The position numbers and the translations under genes are program-made. DNA of 64,000 bases from Streptomyces catenulae (GTDB lineage Bacteria; Actinomycetota; Actinomycetes; Streptomycetales; Streptomycetaceae). The notes beneath the pieces are model-generated. The model worked only from the letters and a program-made list of their open reading frames with translations. It did not search any database and was not told where the DNA came from. Of this stretch, positions 55,770 through 62,745 are shown one piece after another (the first letter of the stretch is position 1; every line of letters starts with the position of its first letter). The DNA lies in the NCBI RefSeq assembly GCF_000718015.1, contig NZ_JODY01000033.1:1-64000 (forward strand), read 5' to 3'.

Positions 55770-57038
55770 ATGCCTGAGAACACCCCGCGCCCGCACGCCC
55801 CTTCCCGTACCTCGGCGCTGGTGGCGCCGGGGGCCGATGCGCCCGTCCGGGGGCGGGCGCATGTGGCGATGATCGGGACGCCGATGGTCAGCCATGTGCT
55901 GCCCGGCCTGGAGATCATCCGTGAGCTGGTGGCGCGCGGACACCGCGTCACCTACGCCAACTCCGACCACGCCGCCGAGCTGATCCGCACCACCGGCGCC
56001 GAGTTCGTCCGCCACACCTCGGTGCTGCCGGTGGCCACCAACATCTGGCCGGACGACCCGATCGCCGCCGCCTCACTCTTCCTCGACGAGGCGGTCGAGG
56101 TCCTTCCGCAGCTGCGGCCGGTCTACGACGCCGACCCCGCGGACCTCTACCTCCACGACGTCGGCGCGTACGCGGGCCGGGCGCTCGCCGAGGCGCAGGG
56201 CCGGGAGATCATCCAGCTCTCGCCGACCTTCGTCGGCTGGGAGGGCGCCCAGGAGGAGATGGGCGAGGCGTTCGCCGCGCTGGCGGGCGCCGAGGAGTAC
56301 ACGGCGCGGTTCGCGGCGTGGCTGGCGGAGTCCGGTGCGACCACCCTGGACGTGTCGGAGTTCAGCGGGTGGCCCCGGCGGGCGCTGGCGACGATCCCGC
56401 GGGCCATGCAGCCGCACGCCGATCGGGTCGATCCCGACCGGGTCACCTTCGTCGGCCCCTGCTCGTGGGGGCGGGCGGAGCGGGAGAGCTGGCGGCGTCC
56501 GGCCGGTGCCGAGAAGGTGATGCTGATCTCGCTGGGCAGCGCGTACACCCGGCAGCCGGAGTTCTACCGGCGGTGCCTCGCGGCGTTCGGGGAGCTGCCC
56601 GGGTGGCATGTGGTGCTCCAGATCGGCCGGTACACCGATCCGGCGGAGCTGGGCGAGGTGCCCGGGAACGTCGAGGTCCGGTCGTGGGTCCCGCAGTTGG
56701 CGATCCTGGAGCAGGCGGATCTGTTCGTCACCCATGCCGGGATGGGCAGCTGCTCGGAGGCGCTGCTGTGCGGGGTGCCGATGATCGCGGTGCCGCAGGG
56801 CGCCGAGCAGTTCCTCAACGCCGACCGCCTCGTCGCCCTGGGCGTCGCCCGCCGTCTGGACACCGCCGACGCGACGGCCGACGCGTTGCGCACGGCGCTG
56901 CGGGAGCTGTCGGCCGATCCGGGGCTCTCCGCCCGGGTGGCCGAACTCCGGGCCGCCGCCCGCGCGGAGGGCGGCGCCGCGCGCGCCGCCGATCTGATCG
57001 AGGAGCGGCTGGAGCGGATCCTGGCGGCCAGGGGCTGA
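55770..57038 (+). CDS. Macrolide-type UDP-glycosyltransferase (MGT family)
   Basis: A 422-residue GT-B glycosyltransferase of the MGT/OleI group, members of which inactivate macrolides by glucosylation. The N-terminal acceptor domain contains HVAMIGTPMVSHVLPGLEIIRELVARGHRVTYAN with the catalytic His near the SHVLPG segment. The donor-binding region is THAGMGSCSEALLCGVPMIAVPQGAEQFLNADRLVALGVARRL. AGAGGA precedes ATG 55770. The first 30 residues before AHVAMIG are an extension over shorter relatives. It could confer low-level antibiotic resistance or glycosylate a host metabolite. Confidence 0.9.
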   Translation: MPENTPRPHAPSRTSALVAPGADAPVRGRAHVAMIGTPMVSHVLPGLEIIRELVARGHRVTYANSDHAAELIRTTGAEFVRHTSVLPVATNIWPDDPIAAASLFLDEAVEVLPQLRPVYDADPADLYLHDVGAYAGRALAEAQGREIIQLSPTFVGWEGAQEEMGEAFAALAGAEEYTARFAAWLAESGATTLDVSEFSGWPRRALATIPRAMQPHADRVDPDRVTFVGPCSWGRAERESWRRPAGAEKVMLISLGSAYTRQPEFYRRCLAAFGELPGWHVVLQIGRYTDPAELGEVPGNVEVRSWVPQLAILEQADLFVTHAGMGSCSEALLCGVPMIAVPQGAEQFLNADRLVALGVARRLDTADATADALRTALRELSADPGLSARVAELRAAARAEGGAARAADLIEERLERILAARG

Positions 57039-57086
57039 GGCCGGGGGAGGGCGCCGTCCTCGGGACCGGCGCCCTCCCCGCGGCGG

Positions 57087-58286
57087 TCAGCCCGCCCCCA
57101 GCACCACCGTTCCCGACGAACAGAACCACCCTCCGGTGCCGGAGACGGCCGCCAGCCGGGGCGGGCGGCTGCCCCCGGCGCCGTCGGGCCGGTGGACCTG
57201 GCGGCCCCCGCCCGCCGTGCCGCGCAGCTGCCGTACCGCCTCGACCAGCAGGAACAGCCCGCGCATCCCGGGGTGGCAGGCCGACAGGCCGCCGCCGTCG
57301 GTGTTGACGGGCAGCGCACCGTCCCGCAGCAGCCGCCCCCCGCCGACGAACGCGCCGCCCTCGCCCTTCGCGCAGAAGCCCAGGTCCTCCAGCGTCACCA
57401 GGGTCATGTAGGTGAAGGCGTCGTAGAGCTGGGCGATCTCGATCTCGTCGGGGCGGACGCCGGAGCGGGCGAAGGCGAGGCGGCCGGAGACGGCGGCGGG
57501 GGAGACGGTGAAGTCCTCCCACTCGGACATCGTGGTGTGGGAGACGGCGGTGCCGGAGCCGAGCACCCACACCGGCGGTACGGCGAGGTCCGGGACGAGG
57601 TCCTCGGCGACCAGCAGGACGGCGCAGCCGCCGTCCGAGCGGATGCAGCAGTGCAGTTTGGTGAACGGGTCGGCGATGACCGGCCCGGCCAGCACCTCGT
57701 CGACGGTGATCGGGTCCCGGTACAGCGCGTCCGGGTTGGTGGCCGCGTTGGCCCGCGCCTGGACGGCGACCTCGGCCAGCTGCTCCGGTGTCGTGCCGTA
57801 CCGGTGCATATGGCGGCGGGCGGCCATGGCGTACTTGGCGATCAGGGTGTGCCCGTAGGGGACCTCGAACTGGAGCGGGCCGCGGGCGCCGAACGAGAGG
57901 TTGGCGGTGCGGCGCCGGGCCTTGAGGTCGGCGCGGGCGGTGGAGCCGTAGACCAGCAGGACCGCGCGGGCGTGTCCGGCGGCGATGGCGTCGGCGGCGT
58001 GGGCGGCCATCACCTCCCAGGTGGAGCCGCCCACCGAGGTCGAGTCCACCCAGGTGGGGCGGAGTCCCAGATACTCCGCGACCTCGACCGGGGCGAGCGT
58101 GCCGAGTCCGGCGGAGGCGAATCCGTCGATGTCCTCGCGCGCGAGTCCGCAGTCGGCCAGCGCCCGGCGCGCGGCCTGGGCGTGGAGTGCGTACGGAGTG
58201 GCGTCGTCCACCCGCCCGCAGTCGGAGAGGGCGACTCCGGCGACGGCCACCTTGCGCTTCCCGTAGGGGTTCCCTGACGGCGTCAT
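57087..58286 (-). CDS. Thiolase-like lipid-transfer/aldolase protein (Ltp2-like)
   Basis: A 399-residue thiolase-superfamily protein of the SCP-X/Ltp subgroup. The segment DSTSVGGSTWEVMAAHAADAI replaces the nucleophilic-Cys motif (no Cys), and the later HCCIRSDGGCAVLL and NTDGGGLSACHPGMRG correspond to the other active-site loops, the last altered from the usual GHPxGASG. Ltp2-type enzymes lack thiolase chemistry and instead carry out retro-aldol cleavage together with a DUF35 partner, present here at 51566. Palindrome site 6 lies three bases before the start codon, so the transcript is probably leaderless. Confidence 0.87.
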   Translation of the reverse strand: MTPSGNPYGKRKVAVAGVALSDCGRVDDATPYALHAQAARRALADCGLAREDIDGFASAGLGTLAPVEVAEYLGLRPTWVDSTSVGGSTWEVMAAHAADAIAAGHARAVLLVYGSTARADLKARRRTANLSFGARGPLQFEVPYGHTLIAKYAMAARRHMHRYGTTPEQLAEVAVQARANAATNPDALYRDPITVDEVLAGPVIADPFTKLHCCIRSDGGCAVLLVAEDLVPDLAVPPVWVLGSGTAVSHTTMSEWEDFTVSPAAVSGRLAFARSGVRPDEIEIAQLYDAFTYMTLVTLEDLGFCAKGEGGAFVGGGRLLRDGALPVNTDGGGLSACHPGMRGLFLLVEAVRQLRGTAGGGRQVHRPDGAGGSRPPRLAAVSGTGGWFCSSGTVVLGAG

Positions 58287-58288
58287 AA

Positions 58289-58307
58289 ATCTGACGGTAC
58301 ATCAGAT
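58289..58307. promoter_or_regulatory. TetR-type palindrome, site 6 (thiolase-like gene)
   Basis: ATCTGA and TCAGAT are perfect arms around CGGTACA; in the shared register it reads TCTGACG-gta-CATCAGA. It adjoins the thiolase-like start codon on the minus strand. Confidence 0.85.
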
Positions 58308-58455
58308 ACGAGGTCCCGGGCAGGGGGAGGGGCGGGCCCGTAGGGGCAGGGATCTCCCCTGGGGGAGGCGCCCAACTCCCGCCCCCGGCAGGTGCTTCGG
58401 CCGACGGTGGCAGTTGGCGACAGGCCCTAGGAAAGTCCGCACCCCGTCCTTACCA

Positions 58456-58471
58456 TGACGAGCCGTCAGAT
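58456..58471. promoter_or_regulatory. TetR-type palindrome, site 7 (third acyl-CoA dehydrogenase)
   Basis: TGACG-agc-CGTCA, perfect 5-bp arms, followed by GAT as in sites 1, 3, 5 and 6. It lies 107 bp before the ATG of the third acyl-CoA dehydrogenase gene and 165 bp from site 6. Confidence 0.8.
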
Positions 58472-58577
58472 TCCGCGACGGCCGCCCGCCGGTGCGCGGG
58501 GGCCGCACCCGGGCCGCAGCCCCGGGCGTCCGCCGCCGTACGGAGGGCGTTGCCGCACGGCCGGGAGGAGCCCGCCG

Positions 58578-59816
58578 ATGGACGCCGCGACCACCGAGGA
58601 ACAGGAAGAGTTCCGCCGCACCCTCCGTGCCCACCTGCGCGGCGGCCCCCACCCGGACGGGGAACCGGGCGGGAACGGCGACCCGGACCGCGGGCCGGAG
58701 ACCTCCGGGGACGCATGGCGGCGGCTCGCGGCGCGCGCGGGACTGGCCGGGGCCGGACTCCCGGCCGCGTACGGCGGAGGCGGCGGCGGACCCGTGGCGC
58801 TCGCGGTGGCCTGCGAGGAGACCGGCCGGACGCTACGGCCGTCGCCGCTGTTCGCCACCGCCGTGCTCACCGCGCCACTGCTCCTCGCCCTCGGCACCGA
58901 GCGGCAGCGCGACACCCTGCTGCCGCGCTGCGCCGCCGGGGAACTGACCTGCGCCACCGCCGTCCCCGCGGGCCGGTTGGGCACCGCGCTCGCGCTCACC
59001 GGCCCGAACGGCGGCGACTGGGCGGGCGGCGGCCGGGCCGGGGGCCTCCAGGCGCGCAAGGTGCCCGGCGGCCCCGGACGGGCCCCGGAGGACGGCGGCC
59101 GGTGGCTGCTCTACGGCGAGGCGGCGCAGGTCCTCGACGGGCACACCGCCGGACTCCTGCTGGTCGCCGCGCACACCGGCGGCTTCGCCCGCAGCCGCAC
59201 CCGCCTCTTCCTGGTGGCCGCCGGGGCGCCGGGCCTGCGCCGGATCGCGCTGCCCACGGCGCCCGGCGAACGGCCCCGCGCCCGCCTCGAACTCCGTCAG
59301 GTCGAGGCGGAGCTGCTCGGCGCGGAGGAGGCCGGTGCGGCGGCCGGGCGGACGCCGGAGAACGCCGCGCTCGCCGCCGTCGGGGCGGGCGCCGCCGCGG
59401 CGCTGGCGGCGGAGACCGCCGGTGCGGCCGACGCGGTGCTGAGCCGCGCCGCCGCCCGGGTACGGGACGGGGGCGCCCCGGCGGGCGAGGGGGCGCGCGT
59501 CGCGGAGCTGCACGCCGCCGTCCGGGCGGTCCGGGCCGCCGCGTACGGGGCCGCCGGTGCCGCCGAACCGGGCGCCGGCGCGCTGGCGCTGGCCCAGGCG
59601 CTGCAGACGCAGCGGGCGGTGGCGGCGCAGGTCGCGCCGCCCGGGGACGACGGGGCGGCGTACGCGCGGCGGGCGGCCGGGGACGAACTGCTGCTGGGCC
59701 CCGTGCACCGGCTGCGGGAGCGGGCGGCGGAGGAGGCGGGGCTGTTCGCCACCGGGGAGCGCGGGCGGAGCGGGCCGCCCGGAGGGAGCGCGGCGGTCGT
59801 GGCGGGCATCGGGTGA
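58578..59816 (+). CDS. Divergent acyl-CoA dehydrogenase-like protein
   Basis: A 412-residue protein. The N-terminal part (ATTEEQEEFRRTLRAHL, RAGLAGAGLPAAYGGGGGGPVALAVACEETGRTL) is clearly acyl-CoA dehydrogenase-like. The middle and C-terminal parts are very Ala/Gly-rich, and I cannot find the usual GSK-WT block or the Q..GG substrate-binding helix. It may be the degenerate partner subunit of a heteromeric enzyme. The ATG at 58578 follows GGGAGGAG by about eight bases; the frame is open further upstream to 58455, within the palindrome. Confidence 0.78.
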   Translation: MDAATTEEQEEFRRTLRAHLRGGPHPDGEPGGNGDPDRGPETSGDAWRRLAARAGLAGAGLPAAYGGGGGGPVALAVACEETGRTLRPSPLFATAVLTAPLLLALGTERQRDTLLPRCAAGELTCATAVPAGRLGTALALTGPNGGDWAGGGRAGGLQARKVPGGPGRAPEDGGRWLLYGEAAQVLDGHTAGLLLVAAHTGGFARSRTRLFLVAAGAPGLRRIALPTAPGERPRARLELRQVEAELLGAEEAGAAAGRTPENAALAAVGAGAAAALAAETAGAADAVLSRAAARVRDGGAPAGEGARVAELHAAVRAVRAAAYGAAGAAEPGAGALALAQALQTQRAVAAQVAPPGDDGAAYARRAAGDELLLGPVHRLRERAAEEAGLFATGERGRSGPPGGSAAVVAGIG

Positions 59817-60213
59817 GCGGGGCGCGGGGACCGGTGGGGACGTCCGCGGGCCGGGCGGGCGCGCGCACCGCGCCGTAGGCCGTCGCCCGGCGGGACGCCC
59901 CGGCGGTCCGGCCGCCGTACGTCGCCCGTGGGGCACGGAGCGGATGGCGGACCGGGCTCGTCCGGCCGGAGCGGTGCCGGTCGCGGACGGTGCGGGGCAA
60001 GGGGGGAACGGCGCCGGGCGGGGGCCCGGCGGCGGGGACATGGGTGGGGGGATCGGCGGACCCGGGACGGGTCTGCGGTGGGGGTGGCGCCGTGGGGGCG
60101 CGGCGGGCCGGTGCGGCACTCCCGGCGGCTGCGTCGGCGCCGGGGGGTGATCCGTACGGGCGTCCGCGGGCGGGCCCGGGGAGCGGGGCCGGCCGGGTGG
60201 GCGGCTGCCCGGA
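59817..60213. other. Intergenic region, nothing specific seen
   Basis: About 400 bp of extremely GC-rich sequence between the convergent acyl-CoA dehydrogenase-like and TetR genes. Open frames across it are Arg/Gly-rich and unconvincing. I see no clear terminator, though one is expected. Confidence 0.6.
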
Positions 60214-60861
60214 TTACTTCGTGGGCTTCTTTCCGGTGACGCCGAAATGCACCAACAGCGCGAGATTCGGCTTCAGTTCGGCCTGTTTGACGCCCCAGCT
60301 CTGGAATCCCTTCTGATGTCCGGCGACGGCCGCCAGCATGGCCACGATCGAACCGGCCATGGCCGCCGCGCTCACCTCCTTGTCGACCTTGTTGCGGCTC
60401 TGCAGCTCCTCGATGGATTCCGTGAGCGAGTTCGTCACGGCATTGAGGATCTTCATGCGGATCTTGTAGAACCGCTTGTCGCCCTCGGCGGCACCCAGAT
60501 CGACGACGCGCAGAATCGCGTCGTTACGGCGCCAGAACGACAGGAAGCCGTCCACCAGCTCCTCCGCCGCCGCCCAGCCGGACTTTCCGACCCAGGAACG
60601 CCCGGCGACGAGATCGGTGAGTTCCGCGCCCTCTTTCGCCATCCCGTCGGCGATTTCGAGGACGGCACCCTCCACGTCGGGGAAGTACTGATAGAACGTA
60701 GCGGGTGAAGTGCCCGCTTTTCGGGCCACGTCAATGACCTTCACATCCCGGTACGGGGATGAACTGAGCATTTCACTGAGGCAGTCGAGAAGCTTCTGCC
60801 GCGTCGCCTGCCCGCGGCGGCCGGCAACTCTGCCGTCGACGGTTCGCACTTGTCCTGTCAT
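60214..60861 (-). CDS. TetR-family transcriptional regulator
   Basis: A 215-residue repressor-type protein. The N-terminal helix-turn-helix (about 15-65) reads RRGQATRQKLLDCLSEML, VKVIDVARKAGTSPATFYQYFPDVEGAVLEIAD. The C-terminal helical domain (about 70-215) would bind a ligand, plausibly an acyl-CoA. It is the only TetR gene in the window and lies beside the catabolic region in which a TetR-sized palindrome recurs. A weaker copy of that palindrome overlaps its own start codon, which suggests autoregulation. Codon use and GC are slightly lower than in the neighbours. It is divergent from the VOC gene. Confidence 0.92.
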   Translation of the reverse strand: MTGQVRTVDGRVAGRRGQATRQKLLDCLSEMLSSSPYRDVKVIDVARKAGTSPATFYQYFPDVEGAVLEIADGMAKEGAELTDLVAGRSWVGKSGWAAAEELVDGFLSFWRRNDAILRVVDLGAAEGDKRFYKIRMKILNAVTNSLTESIEELQSRNKVDKEVSAAAMAGSIVAMLAAVAGHQKGFQSWGVKQAELKPNLALLVHFGVTGKKPTK

Positions 60862-60869
60862 GCCGTCAG
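60855..60869. promoter_or_regulatory. Weak TetR-type palindrome, site 8 (overlaps the tetR start codon)
   Basis: CTGTCATGCCGTCAG agrees with CTGACGnnnCGTCAG at 10 of 12 fixed positions. The ATG of the TetR gene (60861-60859, minus strand) lies inside it. This is the weakest of the set and may be chance. Confidence 0.5.
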
Positions 60870-61226
60870 CTTACCGAGGGGGGATCGGAGCGCGATTTGG
60901 CTGCCTGCAAATGGGGATGGGGGATTTCGGGATATTCGGTCCCGGTTGATTCCGGCGCGGCATGATGCCACGGGTCCGTGGAAGCCGCCGCCCCGGAGTG
61001 CGGGCGGCGCGGGCGGTTCCCGTGCGGGGGCGCGGCGGCCCCCGGGTGCGACGATTGACCCGAACCGGTGAATCCTCTTATCAACAGCCTGTGGACAAGT
61101 TCGGTGGACAACCGCAGGGTAAGTCCCGTCCCCCGACGCGCGGTTGAGCGAGGCCGTCTCCGCGGGTGACGCATACGTTCGAATTCCTGTCGGGCGACGG
61201 CCGTGGAACACCGCTAGCGTGCACCT
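60862..61226. other. tetR-VOC divergent region
   Basis: About 365 bp without a convincing gene. It contains three DnaA-box-like sequences (61078-61111) and, just before the VOC gene, TAGCGT six bases ahead of the ATG, which fits a leaderless transcript. Confidence 0.65.
61078..61111. promoter_or_regulatory. Cluster of three DnaA-box-like nonamers
   Basis: TTATCAACA (61078-61086), TGTGGACAA (61090-61098, the exact complement of the Streptomyces box TTGTCCACA) and GGTGGACAA (61103-61111, one base off). Three in 34 bp are unlikely by chance in GC-rich DNA. No dnaA or dnaN gene is near, so this is not the chromosomal origin. Confidence 0.65.
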
Positions 61227-62027
61227 ATGACGGCGATGACGGCATTCCCGGAGGGCACACCCTGCTGGGTGGATGCGATGCTCCCCGATCTCGACGCCGG
61301 AAAGCGTTTCTACGGGGAGCTGTTCGGCTGGACCTTCGACGAAGGCGCCGAGGAATTCGGCGGCTATACCGTCGCCTTCCGCGACGGCAGGAAAGCCGCC
61401 GCGCTCATGCCGCGGCCCGACCCGTCGATGCCCGTTTCCTGGGGCATTTCCTTCGCCACCCCCGACGCCGCCCGCACCGAGCAGACCGTCATCCGCTCCG
61501 GCGGCCGGATCGTCTGCCCGCCGATGCCCGTCGGCGACCTCGGCACGCTGCTGGTCGCCACCGACCCGGGCGGCGCGGTCTTCAGCGCCTGGCAGGCGGG
61601 GGCGCACCGCGGCTTCGAGATCTCCGGCGAGCCCGGCGGCTACGTCTGGACGGGCCTCAACACCCGCCTCCCGCACACCGCCGACGCCTTCTACGCCAAG
61701 GTCTTCGGCTTCGTCGGCGTCCCGCGCAGCCCGATGGCGGGGCCCGGGGTCCTGCCGTGGCGGCTGACCGGCGGGGACCGCGAGATCGGCTGCCGCGTCA
61801 CCGTCGGCCCCGACCTGCCCGGCGCCGCGGGCGTTCCCGACCACTTCACCGTCTGCTTCCTGGTGGACGCGATGGACGAGGCGGTGCGCACCGCCACCGC
61901 CCTCGGCGGAACCGTCGTGGGCGGGCCGCACTCCTCCTCCGGGGGCCCGTTCGCGGTCCTCCGTGACAATCAGGGCGCCACGTTCGGCGTGATGGCCCCG
62001 AAACAGCCCGCGAGACCGCAGAATTGA
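61227..62027 (+). CDS. kbpA: VOC/glyoxalase-fold protein, probable KbpA (AfsK-binding protein)
   Basis: A 266-residue protein of two VOC (glyoxalase/bleomycin-resistance fold) repeats: about 8-125 (GTPCWVDAMLPDLDAGKRFYGELFGWTF) and about 135-260 (VWTGLNTRLPHTADAFYAKVFGF). In S. coelicolor the gene directly upstream of afsK encodes KbpA, a protein of about 250 residues that binds unphosphorylated AfsK and inhibits its autophosphorylation; position and size match here. The symbol rests on this synteny, not on a remembered sequence, so the VOC call is firm and kbpA is probable. Translation probably begins leaderless at ATG 61227. Confidence 0.78.
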   Translation: MTAMTAFPEGTPCWVDAMLPDLDAGKRFYGELFGWTFDEGAEEFGGYTVAFRDGRKAAALMPRPDPSMPVSWGISFATPDAARTEQTVIRSGGRIVCPPMPVGDLGTLLVATDPGGAVFSAWQAGAHRGFEISGEPGGYVWTGLNTRLPHTADAFYAKVFGFVGVPRSPMAGPGVLPWRLTGGDREIGCRVTVGPDLPGAAGVPDHFTVCFLVDAMDEAVRTATALGGTVVGGPHSSSGGPFAVLRDNQGATFGVMAPKQPARPQN

Positions 62028-62745
62028 CGGGTACGGCATGAACAGCACGGCAGAGGGACCGGCAGGACCGCCCGGCGGGACCGGGGGCGGGCCGGGGCGG
62101 GCGACGACGGGGAACGCATGACCAGCAGGGATCGGCGGCGCGAGCGCGCCGCGCGGACGGCGCCACGACCGACGGCGCGGCGACCGGCACCGGGCACGGC
62201 CCGCCCGCCGGGCGACGCCGGGCGCCCCCGGACCCGCCGCCCCGCCCGGGGCGTCCCCCGGGCCCGTCGCCCCGGCGCGCGGAGACCGGCGGCCCACCCG
62301 TCACGGAGCGTCGCCCCCGTCTGACGGACGACGCCCGGAGACCGGCACGCACCGTCTGTTTCCGGACACCGCGCCCCCGGCCCCGTACCCGGTTCGACCG
62401 ACCGGAAGGGGCAGGCCGCGGAGGGCGCCGCCGCCCGGCCCGCACCGGCCCCTCGCGCCCGTGAGGGAGCGGTCGGCGGCCGGTGGGTGACCCCTTTGGG
62501 GGGACGTATCGGCGCACGTCAGACAAGGATTGCTCACGGTGGGTGACGGCTTTGCCGCGTAGTGCGGGGGCGGCCCGGCACGACCGCGCGCGGGCCCCGG
62601 GTTCGCCACCGGGGCCTTCGCCAGGAAGAATCAGCTCGCATACGGCCGTTCAGGCCAGCGGTGAGACGCTGCACGGGGCAGTGGCTCTCGGCGGCGCGGT
62701 GCTTTGGAGAGTCTCTTTTACGCCCCACGGGGAGGTGGCAGGCAA
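62028..62745. other. Long intergenic region before afsK
   Basis: About 720 bp, the longest gap in the window. The left two thirds are extremely GC-rich; a frame at 62118-62324 is almost entirely Arg, Pro and Ala and I do not accept it. The right part (62510-62745) is less GC-rich and should carry the afsK promoter. I see no TetR palindrome beyond a lone half-site (CGTCAGA at about 62517). Confidence 0.6.

Noticed and set aside
58273..58286. CTGACG-g-CGTCAT at the start of the thiolase-like gene
   Set aside because: The half-sites are one base apart instead of three, and the bases encode the first codons; it is not counted as a ninth palindrome.
61078..61111. Chromosomal replication origin
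   Set aside because: Only three DnaA-like boxes are present and dnaA, dnaN and gyrB are not nearby; a Streptomyces oriC has many more boxes.
62118..62324. 68-codon frame before afsK with a weak ribosome-binding site
   Set aside because: Almost wholly Arg, Pro and Ala, as expected from random GC-rich DNA; no sign of constraint.
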